A stretch of DNA of 64,000 nucleotides from Progne subis subis (GCA_022316685.1 JAKJHU010000835.1:1-64000); one strand, 5' to 3'; numbered from the stretch's first letter, positions 11,451-24,666 are shown. Made by a program: numbers and translations. The notes: generated by a model not told the origin, from the sequence alone.

Positions 11451-13359
11451 GTTGGCTACGGAAGCAGCACTCCATCTTCCTCCAGCAAGCTGCAGGGCCT
11501 GGGCTGCTGCTTCCCAGCTCCCACTGCTGCTGCAGCATTCCCTGGCTGGGGCTGTCCCCCACCAGCACTCAGGAGTGGCTCTGCTGGCCAACACCCCCCT
11601 TGTTATCACGATACGCAAAGCAATCACACGAGATAAGAGATTTTTGCAGGGATCCTGCTCAAGCTGAGTTAGGGCGGAGAGAGCCTCCTTGTTTATTTCT
11701 TACTTTTTATACATTTGTGGGTCTGGCTGAACATTGGCTTCTGGGGTTTTTCACCTCTCAGCCTCAGTGGCCAGACCAACTGTCAGTTACAATTGTTTTC
11801 AGGTTAGAAATGTGCAAACAAAGGACAGAGAATGAAAAACAAAGGATTTGTTTATGTTACATCTGGGAAAAAGGTAGAAACTGCTCCTAATATTGTGCAG
11901 TAGCTAAAAGATCTGGCTCCATTTTTATGAAAATCAAAAGGCTTTAAAAAACTCAGAAAAACCAGGGTAACACCCCCTAAATTCCAGCCTCAGCTGGAGC
12001 AGACACATCTTGGTCACTCCCCTCCTCACAAAACTCTGCCACGCTCTGTATCTGCCCAGCTCTTATTCCAGAGGAGGAGGTTTTCCCCTTTTCCAGCCTC
12101 CCTAAGCCGGTTTCTCAGTTATTCCCCCTTTCAGGGATGCTCTTTGGGGTTCCTGCCTGGAAAGCCACCAAGCCCGCCCTTTCCAAGCAATTCATACAAA
12201 TCCCATACAAACCCTACACCCGCCAGCTGTGCTCATCCAGCCCCACACTGCCAGGGAAAGGCACCCACAGTTACCCTCACTCACAAAGAACATTGCTGGA
12301 GCTGTCGATTCCTGTAGGTACTGGAATGTGACTAATTTTTTTCCCTCTTAAAACTCAGCAGAACTCCCTCTGAGGAGCTAAATTAAAACTACTCTCAGCG
12401 CTGGGCTGTCCATAACCTTGTCCTGATCCCACAGCTGGGAGCGGGTGCAACGTGAGGCGGCGACGCGGGAGCACAATGTGGCAGCCAGGGACAGAAAATC
12501 ATCACTGAAAGCCAAGCCCTGTGTGTGGACCTCGCTTTTATCTTGAGCAGGCCGTGCCTTAAAACATCCCTGACCGCTGGTAATGCCTCAATCCATTACC
12601 AAGGAAAGGGAAAAAGGACTTTTCAAATGGTTCCTTTTACCTGCTGCTTTTAACCCGCGCTGGGGAACAAGAGATCCCTGAAAAACACGATGCCTGGTGT
12701 TCTGCAGGGGTGGATCGATGGGGAAAATAGCGGTGCTGCTTGGAGAGGATGATGGGTTGGGCTCTGAGGAGTGTTTTGTCCCCTGCCTGGCAAGATCCCA
12801 GAGAACCAACCCAGGTTTAACGCTCCACAGGCAGGGCACGGAGCAACCCCACCATCCAGCCTGAGGGGTGTTGAGAGAAGAGGCTGCTGCAGAAGCAGCA
12901 AAAACCCAAAAACCCATTCTGTGCTGGCCTTGGGAGGTGACAGGTGATGGAGGTCTCCATCAGTGAGGTCAAACACCGCTCATAAATTGCCAGCCCCCTG
13001 TGAGCCAGCATCTCCAGGCAAAAAAACATTTACAGTCATTTAGAGGAAAAGCTTTTTCCCCTTCTCTCTGAGCTACAACAGATCTATGATAGGGCTTTTC
13101 AAACTTCAGCATCCCCCTGGCAGCCTGTGTTAGGCCTGGAGGTGGAAATGAATGATTCCTCACCAGATTAAAAGATCTGTGTGACAGCAGAGCAGCGCTG
13201 CGCTCGCAGCCCAGGCAGCGCTGAGCACAAGCTGGGCTGGTGCCTGGAGGGCACCCCTGGGCTCATTCCCCCTGGCAGAGCCACCTGGGACCCCAAAACG
13301 AGCCTGAGCAGCCCCCAGCGCCCTCCCTTTGCCACTTATTTTGGTTTGGTGGGAAGCTG
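11451..13359. other. Unique non-coding stretch
   Basis: No gene or transposon recognised. A consensus GATA-type site (AGATAAG) lies near 11631. Longer open frames on the minus strand (for example 12588-12976) overlap each other in different frames and have no family resemblance. Confidence 0.55.
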
Positions 13360-13560
13360 TGGACGCCTGCTAATTAAAATTGATGTCGTGTTCACCAGAG
13401 CCCAATTCCGCATCGAACTCCTGTTGCTTCCTTCTCCGCCAGAGCAGGTCTGCCATATTTAGCCAACTTTTAAACTCATTAGCAGAAGCAGATGCTTGGA
13501 TCCGCAGTCCCTAATGACTGTAAATGAGAGTATTAGTTTATTGACTGATGGCCTAATTGT
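13360..13560. promoter_or_regulatory. Candidate conserved non-coding element
   Basis: Repeat-free sequence with CTAATTAAAATT, ACTCATTAGC and several TAATGA/TTATTG words between GC-rich flanks, resembling known vertebrate enhancer composition. A somewhat CpG-rich stretch follows at 13560-13700. This is inference only; no alignment was possible. Confidence 0.25.
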
Positions 13561-15589
13561 TGCCACCACGACCACGAGCGGCAGCTCGAGGCACAGGCGC
13601 TGTCTCCGTGCTGAAGGACGCCCAGCCCTGCGGGGAGAGGGACAGAGGGACAGTGCTGCCGGGGCTGGAGCCAGGACAGAGGGACCAGCAGCCCGCAGGA
13701 TGTGACCCACACGCACTCCAGCAGGTGAACAGCGAAGCAGAAGTTAATTAAATTACACTTCCCCCAGCGGAGGTCAGAGCCTGGAGCGCGTGTGGATGCG
13801 TGACCTTTGCAGGGTGACTTGACTTCCCCGTGCTCTCTGCATGGTAATGAAGGATCTGTTGGGGCCCGGGGCAGCAGCGTGTGCCATCCCTGCTTCCCTC
13901 CTCCTTCGGTGTCCCTGGAAGTGTGGGTGAGTGGGAGGAGGGCAGACGGAGCTCGGCCCCTGTGCGGTGCTGGGAGAGGAGCCTGGGTCACCTCCAGCCC
14001 CGCTCCTGCCCCGGCCCCTGATGGACAGCCCGGGGTGATTAACTGTGCTTTAATTAAAGCATCTCCAACCTGCCCTGACCCAGATGGGCACAAACACCCC
14101 CAAAATGAAGAGATGCTGAGCATGTCCCTGAATGACCCACGGGGCAGGGACGGACCCAAGCCATGGGGAGACATCGTTGCCTGGGGTGTTGTTGGGAAGA
14201 CAAGATGCATTGCAGCCTTTTCTTGGCCACTGTTTCATTGGAAGAGGGATCAAGAGCTGTCACACAGAGCCCGTGGGAGCTGCTGCATCATGGACCTGAA
14301 CCTCCAAAATCTGACACGGCATCGTGCCTACGCAGCCAGCTCTGGGGAAGAGAAACATCCATGGAGAAAGTGGTGACTGCCTTAAAGGATTGGTGGATGT
14401 TTCCCCAACACCTAGAAATCAACAGAAAAAAAAACCCCAACAAAACAACCACCAGATTTACAAGAGGATTAAAGAGGCATCAAGTTGCCTGGATACCGGA
14501 TCCTGTAACTACCCAAAAAGTAATTATAAAAGCAAGAAATCTGTCTCGGCTAAGCAGGTGGACGGGAAATTGGAAATCCATTTGTGAGAGACTTTCTGCT
14601 TTCTAACAAGGCAGGTTACAGCTCAGCCCCGCTCTCTGCTGCTCCTGATGTTCCTCCCTGCCCTGGAGGAGAACGGAGTGCTGGCTCCTGGCATTCCCAG
14701 CGCCGTGGCGTTCACCCCTGGCTCCACACCCCTGCCACATGCCTGTCCCCCACGTCCCCAGTCACTTGCACAGGTTTCCTCTCCCCTGGCAGCCCCTCAG
14801 CTCCTGCTCTCAGGCCGGGGATGAGGTTTGAGCTTCCCAGAAAACCTCCCCTGCGCGGCAGCGGGGAGCTGGAGCCCTCAATCCATCCTGACAGCGCTGT
14901 GGGGTCTGGCTGATGGAGCCAGCTGGGCTTTGACACTGCTAAAACAGCGCCCTGCCAATGAGAAATCTATTTTGAAACCAGCTCTGTGGTTTTTTTTTTT
15001 TTTTCCTCTTGGGAAAAGGCTGAGAAAAATTAATAAAAACAAAAAAACTCCTCCTCTATAATCCCCAAATCCAAATTTCTTTGCACAGACTCTCTCTCAG
15101 CCCACTGTAATTATGGGTGTAGCAGCCTTTTGCTGTTGTAACTGTTTCTTTGTGGCCTGGGAGGAGATGTGTTGTGCTGGAAGAGAGACAGATTTTGCTG
15201 GAGTATGAAAAGCAAAGCCATTTAGTTTAGGTAACATCTCTGGACCTCTAGGGGTCAACGACGAGAACTCCAGGAAAATGGTTTTCAGGGCAGGACGGTC
15301 TGGAGAAAAGAGGGGAAAAAAGAACTGAGAAAATGCATTTATTAGATGTCCAATTTACCCTCTCACAGACTGTCTGCTCCTTTTCAGCCACCGAAAAGGA
15401 GCAGTGGGGAAAAAGGAGCAGTGGCACTGCTGCTGGAGCAGGGACACAGGGAGAACAGAGCCAAGGGAACACGATGGGTTTGAACTGCAGGAAGCTGCAA
15501 GGAGACGGGGCAAGAGCTGGAATCAGCAGGAGAATCCTGCTGGCAGCAAGGCCCTGGCTTGGCAAATTTATCCCACCACACTGGTCACG
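13561..15589. other. Unique non-coding stretch
   Basis: No gene. The 225-residue minus-strand frame at 13533-14210 has low-complexity Gly/Ser/Pro-rich content and no recognised domain. Short T and A tracts lie near 14991-15004. Confidence 0.55.
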
Positions 15590-15708
15590 GCCCCGAGGCT
15601 GCCAGAGCTCCAGGAGCGTTTGGAGAGCAGGGTGGGATTGTTGGGGTGTCCAGGAGCGGGACTGGATGATCCTTGTGGTCTCTTCCAGGGGGATATTCCA
15701 TGATTCTC
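15590..15708 (+). mobile_element. CR1 LINE 3' end (sense)
   Basis: Shows the characteristic CR1 3' block: GCTGCCAGAGCTCCAGGAGC, GGTGGGATTGTTGGGGTGTC, CTGGATGATCCTTGTGG, and a terminal ATTCCATGATTCT matching the octamer tail. It is a different CR1 subfamily from the copies ending in AACCCAAACCATTC. It is heavily 5'-truncated, with only the last 120 bp left. Confidence 0.85.
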
Positions 15709-18192
15709 AGGTGTGTTTTGCTCTAGCCACACACAGACCCGTGGGCTCCCTCTCTCTCCATCACTCAAGAAACTTCCACTCATGACCTCTCCCTTGCAGG
15801 CAACGTCCCTCCCTCCAGCAAGCCTCAGAACTCTGCATTTCTGTGTTTTTGACAAGGAAAAGGGCTGGTTGGAGCTCTCCCTGTGCAAATCAGCTCATTA
15901 ATGCTGTGTACGGAGGGCTTCGGTGCCGAGCAGCAGGCAGGAGACACAGGCAGGGAACAAAGACAGATGTAGCTGAGATATCCCTCACCGTGGGATCACC
16001 CCGAGCACAGAGGCTGGCTGAGATATCAAGGAGGACGACAGGGATGAGGTTGGTAGGCGTAGGAGTGATCCTACAGCAAGAGGTGACCTTGACCCAGAAG
16101 ATTTCTTCTTCTTCTTCTTTGTTTTTTCGTTCCACCTCCCAGCAGCACGGGACAACCATTGTGGTTTTGTTTCTTTTTCGCAAAGGCGAGTTGAGGGCTC
16201 CAAAGAAAGGAATTGTTAAAAGTTTATCACAACTTGCCTGGGGGGATGTGAAATACAAGAGGAAACCTCCCCCTCTCTGTCTCCCACTGCACCCTGAATT
16301 CGGCAGGAAAAGTCATTTGAGTGATCCGAGCAGAATGGGAACAAGCATTTACTGCTCTTTAAGGACCCATAAACCACTTCAGTAGTTTGCTGGTTTATAT
16401 CTGACTGCCTTCTACATTAGCCATTTAAATTAAAACATTTATAATTAATTGAACAAATCATTTCCTCTCCCCCCCTCCCCGCCCCTTTGGGGATCGGAGC
16501 ATGTAAGACCTCAGTAAATTTTGGTCTCCTAAGCCATTCCTTGAGAGGGTTGGTTTTCCTGTGGGGTGGGAAGCAGGCACGGAGTGGTTTTAAGTGGAAA
16601 ATCAATTGGTAGGAAAAGAAAAGGCACTTTTTTTTTTTTCTTAATTTTTTTTCCCAAAAAGGGAACTGAAAAAGGCACTGGGAGCCTGCCCAACAGGAAT
16701 TCCATAACGGAGAGGACCAGGAGCGGGGCTCTGGCAGCGTGGCCCAATGCCCTTGTGCTGGCTGGGAGTGGAGAGCAGTGTCCAGGCAGGCAGGGGGTGA
16801 GCAGCAGGACCAGAAGCCAGGAGGGACATCACTTCTCTGTGTGTGTGACACGTGAGGTGACCGTGATGGAGCTCAGGAGCCAGCCCTGAGCACCCCAGGA
16901 ACGGCCACTCTCAGCTGGGCGGCTGCAGAGGCAAGGGAGCTCTGGGGGATCACAGAAAATACAGTTTATTTTGATGCCCTGGAAACGCCTTTGTCAGCAG
17001 ATCTATTCTTTCATTGTGAAAAAGCCTATTAGCTTCTGCTTCCTACTTCTGTGGGAATTTATTCCTCCATCAGATCTGCAATATAAAAGTGCTTCCCTCT
17101 CGGAGATTGATACCGTGTGCATGAAAAGCTCCTGGCCAGGCAGGCCCTTCCCTTAGGAGGGATGAAGGATGGCTTTGAGAGCAGCTCCACGAGATAAAAT
17201 CTCAATTCCAAGGGACGCTGTGACATCCTGGTGACCTTGGGCTGTCCCCTGTGCAGCGCAGGATGAGCCGGGCTTTCGGCAGCAGAGCAGAGCCCTGTCC
17301 TGTCCTGGGGTCCAGCAGGGACCCCTCAAAAAGAGCCCTGAACCTCCCCAAGGGGACCTGTAATGGGTGTGGGTGTAAATATGTGTACTTGCTGTACATA
17401 AAGACTAAATGCTGTGAGATAAAAACATCTAAATTTCAGCAGGAGAGCAGGGGGTGGGCGATGCTGGGACATCATCCCACGTTTGTTCCACACACACCCC
17501 GCATCCTGGTGCTGGGGAAGACTTGAGCCCCATCCACGGCCTCTCAGAAGAAGAGGAGGGACAAATCTGGGTGTCACACGCTCAGCCACCTGGGGTTGGA
17601 GGAGAAGAGGACAGGGGACACGAGGCTGTGCCCAGCTGAGCTCCGAGCAGGTCTGCACAGGGCTGATGTGGTGCTGAGAGTTCAGCCCAGCCAAGGGAAA
17701 TCAGCCCCTTCTCTGAGCTCACCCAGCAGATCAGGGGTAACATCACCCTGTTGGACAGGTTCAGTCCCCTTGTTTGCAGCCTGAGGAGCAGCATGGTGTG
17801 CAGCACCCCCTGAAGCACCCCCAGATCCCCCTGGACACGCTGGGGCTGCCCCACTGTCACAGCAAGGAGAACAGGAGGAGGAACTTGCTCAGCTTGCCGA
17901 GAAATGCGCTCCACCAGCTGTGGGAGCGCAAAATCCCAGCCTGAGACCGGGTGGAGGGGGCCACACCTTCCTCCAAAGGGCTCTGGTGTCCCCCCCATGC
18001 CAGGCAGGGCTGGCACTGAACCCCCACACCGGGCTGGGGTCACTGCAGGCAGTGCCAGCACAAGGGGAGGGTCCTGCCCTGGCCATGGTACCCCCAAACA
18101 TGTTGGTACCACTGGCCCTTCCAGCCCTCTCCGAACAGAAGATGGTGCTGGTGTGGACATCCAGGCCTTCCTCCCCTCACCAGTGGAACTTC

Positions 18193-18250
18193 CACTGCTC
18201 CTCACCCCCTCACTGCTCCTCACCCCCTCACTGCTCCTCACCCCCTCACC
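18193..18250. repeat. 18-bp tandem repeat, three copies
   Basis: CACTGCTCCTCACCCCCT starts at 18193, 18211 and 18229 with no length change, followed by a decayed partial copy. It is pyrimidine-rich on the + strand. Confidence 0.9.
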
Positions 18251-18395
18251 GCCCACCTCCAGCCCCCGCACTCCGGAGCAGAGGCTTTGCAGGTGCTCCC
18301 ACAGAGGAAACCAGGGCCAGATTAAAGTAATAAATAATGATAATAATAATAAAAATAATAACAATCATCATCTGCCAGGGCCACTCCAGCCCCTC

Positions 18396-18409
18396 ATTGC
18401 CATGGCAAC
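18396..18409. promoter_or_regulatory. Palindromic RFX X-box-like site
   Basis: ATTGCCATGGCAAC differs by one base from the palindromic RFX-family consensus GTTGCCATGGCAAC; the central 12 bases form a perfect palindrome. RFX factors bind such sites in ciliary and MHC class II promoters and in enhancers. Whether this site is bound is unknown. Confidence 0.4.
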
Positions 18410-20333
18410 TGCCTGCTGGCAGCGATGCTGCCTCGCTGCTGGGAAGCGTTTTCTTGGGACGGATGCGAATTCCTCCAGCACAGCCCCAGTGGGAAGTCAC
18501 TGCTCGGGAAGGGCCAGGGTGACAAACTCCAGCCCTGCCTGCTCATCCATCTGTTCTGTGGAGGGCCACAGCCACCAAGAGCCACAGCGGAGCGCTCAGT
18601 GACAGCCCTGACACCCACGAGTGCCACTTGCTGGCACGGAGGCGTCTTTGAGGGCAAGTGACGGAACGAATTCTCACCAGCACAGAGCCATCACACTGCT
18701 TTTAATTATCAGCAAAGGTCCCAGAGCGTTGCAGGCTGTTTAACTTGGGCTGATGGATCTTGTTTGTCAGAACTCCTTGGGTTTGGTTTTTTTTTTCCTG
18801 TCCTGGATGGGTTTTTTTTGGTTTTTTTTTCTCCAAATAACCCTGCTGGAGATCCAAGCCCTGCAGGGACAGAGGAGTGGGGAGGGTGAGCCAATCCTGC
18901 ACATCCCACCTGTGCTGCTGAGGACTTGGGATGGCTCCGGGGTGGGAAACATGACAAAAACATTAAGTGGGAACTTTCCTGGCTCTGCCTGTGTGAAACG
19001 CAGGGTTCACATCAAACAAAAATAATAAATATTTAAAATCAAAGGTGCCTGGGCTTGTGAGTGTTCCTCCAAACTGCCCTGGAGAAAAAGCTCAGGTCAC
19101 TGCTGCCCTCTGCTTTATCCACCCACAATCATGTTTAATGTGCCACAGCTTTACACCAGGCACTCTCAGTTTATCACCAAAACACCTTGCAGAGGGTTAC
19201 CTGCCAGCTCCCTCCCTTCCGTCGCTGCTGATGCGATGAGGTGACAGCCGGCCCCGAGGGAGGGGACGTATTTCTCAGGAGGGCTTTTGCTGCTGCTGTG
19301 GCTCCCTCTCCATTCAGCAGAGGTTTGGAGCTCGAGTGAGACAAAGGAGATCTGGATGTGGAGGGGACAGGGGCAGGTGTCCAACCCTCCTGCCCACAGC
19401 TCTGGCCAAGCCAGGAGAACAACTCCAGCCTCAGTGCCTCGAGCTGTCCCAGAGTCACGCTCCGTGGCAGGGCACTCTGTGCCAGTAACAAAGCCAGGCT
19501 CTTCTCAGAGCTGAGGCAACAAAGGTGATGTAGAGATGCAAAGAGATCCCCAAAAAAACCCCACCTGTCCTGGGAGAATGTGGCTGCTGGAAGATCTGCT
19601 GCCTGTTGGGATTGAGCTCCTCCAAGGGCACGGGGAGCCTGGCCACAGCCATGGCAGCTGATTCCTTGCTGGGGGGGTTTAGGGCTCAATCCTGGGATAG
19701 TGCCACTCCTTCTGTTCCAGCAGGATGAGGAAGGCTCCTGCCCCAGCTCCTCTCTGTCCTGATGACCCCTGGGCCATGGACATCACCCCAAATCCCAGCC
19801 CCAGGATGGTTTTTGCTCCCCACACAGCGCAGAAGGTGGGTGCCTGACACCCAGACGACAGCCCTGCCTATAAATCATATTTTGCCCAGATTTAGAGGAG
19901 AAAGGAGCTATTATGAGAAATAGATCAGAAGTGACACAGCTCATTATTGCGAGGTGAGCCCGAGCTGCAGACAAGGGCAAAGTTAATAGAAAACGTATCC
20001 AATCCACAATGGTAACTTTAATTGTTAGCACTAATGAAGCCTATTTAGGATGGATTATGTATCTGGCACTTCAGATGCAGCCCTCAATTCATCTTCCCCG
20101 GCACATGTCTCATCACATCAGATCCAGAGGCAGAAGGAGAGCTTTTCCCCTTCCGCTGAACAACCGGGCTTAAAAAACGAATTCTGTGCCATCCATCAGC
20201 CCCGAGGCCCAGCTGGCCAGGGCAGGCACTTGTGGGGACGCTCACAGGGGTCACTCCCCTCCCCAGCGTGGCCAGGAGCTCCCAGAGGACCAGGAACTGC
20301 AGCATCCATGTCACAGGACCTGCTCGAGGGCAG

Positions 20334-20410
20334 GCACCTCCCCAGCTGCCCCTTGGCACCTCCCCAGCTGCCCCTTGGCACCTCCCCAGCTGCCCCTTGG
20401 CACCTCCCCA
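20334..20410. repeat. 22-bp tandem repeat, 3.5 copies
   Basis: GCACCTCCCCAGCTGCCCCT begins at 20334, 20356, 20378 and, partially, 20400. The spacing is exactly 22 bp and the copies are almost identical, indicating a young local expansion. Confidence 0.9.
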
Positions 20411-21058
20411 TCTCTATTTCCAGCCCCCGAGGTGGCTGCTCGGGGTCCCGGAGGTGGCAGCAGGCTGTGGCCGTGCCCTGGGCCAGCCCCCTCCTCCCAG
20501 CCGCGGTGCCAGGCACACTTCTGGAATTAAGGACAAATCGTAATTACTTTTCTCGGTAACCAAACCTTTGGAGGAAAGGGCCGGTGATAGATTTCAGGCT
20601 TTATCGGAGCTGACAAAGAGCGTTACTCACACTGCGCTGGAGCTGGCACCTCGTCAGACAGGGAGGTCTGTGCTGGCCATCCCCGGGGCACCAACAGCAC
20701 AGGGAGGTTTTTTTTTCCTTAATATGGGAATTAAGAACGTTGCCTTGATGAGTTCCCTGGGTTGTGCTGAGCGCTGAGCACCCTGGCGCATCTCTCCTCT
20801 TGGCCAAACTCTCGTTTGAAAGGTCACTGCAACCCAAAAATTGGAGAGAGGCGAGCTGCAGAACCAGGGCACAGGGCTCTGCTTGGGTACAGCCAAAGGA
20901 GCTGCTGCTGCTGGCTCAGGGATTTCCCCTGGGACTCCCAGGAATCAGCAGCAAGATTCTCCAGGGTGTGGGCAAGGTAAAACTTGTTCTGAAGAGTGAG
21001 AGCAGCCCCTCCAGATCCTGTGTCTGCACCAGCCCATGGAGTCCCAGCAGCTCCTGTT

Positions 21059-21168
21059 CACAGAATCACAGAATCACAGAATCACAGAGAATCACAGAGA
21101 ATCACACAGAATCACAGAGAATCACACAATCACAGAGAATCACACAGAATCACACAATCACACAATCA
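21059..21168. repeat. Expanded CR1 tail microsatellite
   Basis: About 110 bp of alternating AGAATCAC, AGAGAATCAC and ACAATCAC units at the CR1 terminus. The normal CR1 end has only a few octamers; here the tail has grown and mixed units of 8 to 12 bp. Confidence 0.85.
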
Positions 21169-21610
21169 CTGGGCTGGAAGAGATCTCCAAGAGCATCGAG
21201 TTCAACCCAGCCCTGACACCTGCACCAAACCACGGCACCCAGTGCCACATCCAATCTTCCTTTGAACACATCCAGGGATGGTGACTGCACCACTCCCCAG
21301 GCAGACCATTCCAGGACTTTAGCACCCTTTCTGTAAAAAACCTTCTCCTAATACCCAACCTGTATTTCCCTTGGTGCAGCTTAAGGTCCTCTCATTCTGT
21401 CAGTGCTGCCTGGAGAAAGAGCCCAACCCCAGCTGTCACAGCCACCTCTCAGGGAGCTGTGGAGAGGGATGAGGTCACACCTGAGTCTCCTTTTCTCCAG
21501 GCTGAACATCCCCAGCTCCCTCAGCCGTTCCTCACAGGGTTTGTGTTCCTCACCAGCCTCGTTCCCTCCTCTGGACGTGTTCAAGGGTCTTAAAGTCCAT
21601 CCTAAACTGG
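21059..21610 (-). mobile_element. CR1 LINE 3' part, about 550 bp (antisense)
   Basis: On the + strand it begins with repeated ACAGAATCAC (the CR1 tail in reverse), then GGGCTGGAAGAGATCTCCAA, CATCCAGGGATGGTGACTGC, CCAGGCAGACCATTCCAGGA, CTTCTCCTAATACCCAACCT and TCTCCTTTTCTCCAGGCTGA, all landmarks of the avian CR1 3' UTR and end of ORF2. This is one of the longest CR1 pieces in the window. No intact reverse transcriptase frame remains. Confidence 0.9.
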
Positions 21611-23985
21611 ATTTTTAGTCTGGATTTAGCTCGATGCAGTCGATCCTGACCAGGATCCTGATCAGGAATCACTGCCTGCTGCAGCCTCCCCCGAGCAGGG
21701 AGCCATCAGTCACCCCCTCAAATAGGATCATTCTCCTTTTTTCCCCCATTTTTTCCCCTCCTCAGCAGTGCTGCACAAACAGGCAGCTGGTCCTTCTCAG
21801 TGCCCTCGGGATTTTCTGCCAGGCAAACCAGAGGAATTAATTGTGGCAGTGATGACTCCAGGGTTCAGGTGGCTTCCACAGGACACGTCCTGGCTGGAGT
21901 AGTGGCAGCTGGCACCAGGAAATGGGGGCTGGCAGCCCCCAGAGCCCCCCACATCACCCCCTGTCCAGTATGAGCATGGAGAAGGAGCACTGAACCTCCC
22001 ATGTGGTGTCCTCCAGCTTTCCTCACCCTGAAAACTTAAATCAAGTGACGGATGGGAGCCACAGAAAGCCTGAGATGGATGGATCGATCTCATCTTCCAC
22101 CCACGGTATCCATCATAGCACTGGGGTTTGTGTCTGAGCCCCTTTAAATAAGGCTCCTTGCTTTGCGCTGGGGAGGGAAAAGAAGAAAAAAAAAATCAAT
22201 TAAAAAGAAAAGGAGGCGAAGAGGGAGAAAAAGGATAATTATGTCCCGCAAAAAATTAAGGGGAAGAAAAATGATGCAAAAAATGATGCAAAAAATCCCC
22301 CTCCCCGTATAAAAAAGGGTGTTTTATAATAGACCTTGAAAGCTTTCCATCAAGTGAAACCAACACATTTACTCGAAGTGTTAACAGAGGAACCTTCAAT
22401 CAATCAGAGAACTTCATTTTTACTCTGTAATGAATTCAATTGACCTTCGTGTTGCAAAGACGCCGCGTTGAGGCGCAGGGGGGGAGGTTTGGAGACAGCC
22501 CCTGGCCCCAGGGCGTGTGTGGCTGCCAGGGACAACCTGGTCCCTCGGGGCTGGAGGAGAAGCTCTGGGAGCTGCAGCCCCGCCCTGGGGCTCTGGAATT
22601 TAGGGGCATTGTGGATGGGGCACGTGGGGAAGGGGACACGGCTGCAAATCCTGAGATGAATCCTCTGCTCTCAAAGCAATTATCGGCAACTGATGGGAGC
22701 TGGGAAATCTCCTGTCCCTTCCCGCTGATTGAAATCCCACCTTGTCCCCACGAGCTGCACGTGGAAGAGCGCAGAACGAAGCCACTCAGATCAGAGGTTG
22801 TGGACGGAGATTCCCCACCCACAAATGTTCTGGAGGCGCTGCGAGGTCACACGGACGCGGAGCCAGAGGGATTTTGGGACGTGGCTTAGGGGGGGAAGGA
22901 CACCACCCACGCCTGGGAGGGTTTTGGAGGCACAGGTCCATCTCTCCTGCACCATCAGAGTGTGAGAACAGCCCCTGTTTTCCACACCAGGTCCCTGAAT
23001 CGCCCAGTGGCACGGAACAGCCCCAAGCCCACCACCAGCCAGAACTTTTCCCAGTGCCAGGGTGGTTCTGGGAGGTGCAGCAGCCCCAACCACCCAAACT
23101 CTGCTGCTCCAGGGGTGAGCTGCAGCCCCCAGCTTCTGCTCTCATCTCCTGGATAAGCACTGATAGAAGAGTGGCTAAAAATACAGAAAAAAAAGCATTT
23201 ATTTCTGAGGGAAGAATCCCTTGAATTGCACCCCGGCTAATTAACATTTATCCAAAGTGCACTCATCACAAACATACATTAACCTTTGAGGCATCTATAA
23301 GAGCAATTGGAAAATATATAATGAGAGTGAGAGAAGCCAGAGCACGAGGCCTCCCCTCTGAAAATGCCACCCTGGCCTCCTCCTGGATGCATTTTCGAGC
23401 AGTTTCCCCTCAATTCCCGGTTTTTCAGCGCTCCCAAAGTAGGTCCTTGACACCCCTGAGCTGCCCCCTCCCTGCCCAGGGCTGGGGGAATCGCCCACCC
23501 ACTCTTCCCCCTCTCCTGCTCCTCCACTGGGACCAGGGATCAGTTCCTGTGGTAAGCCAGAGAAAAACGAAGGATTTTGTCCAAGATTTAAATTAAACCA
23601 GCAATCGATATCGCTGTTGAAAGCAGAGAAGAGCAGCCATGGCGCTGAGATGTCCTTAATGATTCCAGTCAAAGTCATTAGCAAAGTTACTTGCCTGGTT
23701 TTTATTTTATTTTATTTTATTTTTTAATTGGGGATGGTGAGAGAGCCCCAGCATCCTCAAGGAAAGACAGAGAAACATTTAAAGACATCTGGGAAGCACT
23801 GCATGTGGAGTTGGTCTCCACGTGCCAGCTGGGTTTGGAAGGGGAAAAGAAAACTTCAGAAAAAAAATTAATTTCTGCATTTTTTGACCCCACTTAGCCC
23901 GTGTGGGGAGGAAATGGGTGAGTGGCCACGGCCTGCCCTCACTGAACACGGAATTAATGAGGGTCAACCCTCACTCCTCTGCCTC
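21611..23985. other. Unique non-coding stretch
   Basis: No gene is seen. A purine-rich, A-rich block spans about 22180-22290 with GAAAAATGATGC duplicated near 22268. A (TTTTA) pentamer run lies at about 23697-23725. The block 22320-22450 is AT-rich, repeat-free and has the look of an enhancer (AACCAACACATTTACTC, CAATCAATCAGAG), but with no test available. Confidence 0.5.
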
Positions 23986-23989
23986 CTCT

Positions 23990-24624
23990 TAGATTTATTT
24001 GATATATTTTGTGGATATTTTAACGTGCAAGCATATGAAAATAATATATAAAACATTGTATCTATATATATTGTATAGTTCCACATAATAAAAGATAATA
24101 TGTAAACTAGGTATATACATATATAGATATATACAGATATATATACAATATAATGTACCTATAAATTGTAACATTTATATATTATATCAATATAATATTT
24201 ATTAACGAATACAGTTATCAAACAATAATACTGTTATTTAACACCATCATTTAATACTTAATTTAAATATTTATTAATACCATTATTTAACGATGTACTT
24301 ATGTTGGATACATTTACTTAACAATATATTTATAATAACGCATTTTATATCATGTTTTATGCCTGTATTTCTATATAGATATTATAGTATTTAGATTTTT
24401 TTAATCCCGTAGTATTTAGTCCTTACATAGTAAATATAATACATTGCTGTTGTTATGAATGGAATACATTATAATAAATATAGTATATTGTAATTATTAT
24501 TATTATAATAAATTATAACATATAATACGATACACTATTATATTTTAAATATTTATTTTTACGAATTTAATTATTTATATTTATATTTATATTTATATTT
24601 ATATTTATATTTATATTTATATTT

Positions 24625-24666
<42 letters not shown>
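23990..24666. repeat. AT-rich island with compound microsatellite
   Basis: About 680 bp of very high AT content, rich in TATATA, ATTATAAT and AATATTTA words, sharply bounded by GC-rich DNA. It ends with an ATTTAT hexamer array (about 24573-24624) that passes directly into 14 perfect ATG triplets at 24625-24666. The composition would suit a scaffold attachment or easily melted region; this is inference. Minus-strand His-rich and Tyr/Lys-rich open frames are translations of the microsatellite. Confidence 0.85.

Larger units (their letters stand above)
15709..21058. other. Unique non-coding stretch with small tandem repeats
   Basis: No coding gene is supported. The 260-residue minus-strand frame at 17582-18364 crosses a tandem repeat and has no domain. 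Minor features are a TTC run near 16107-16120, T-rich tracts at 16628-16652, an AATAAT run at 18330-18362, and T tracts near 18787-18830. Two small GC-rich arrays and an RFX-type site are listed separately. Confidence 0.55.

Noticed and set aside
17582..18364. 260-residue minus-strand open frame
   Set aside because: Low-complexity, crosses an 18-bp repeat and a TAA/AAT run, no recognisable family.
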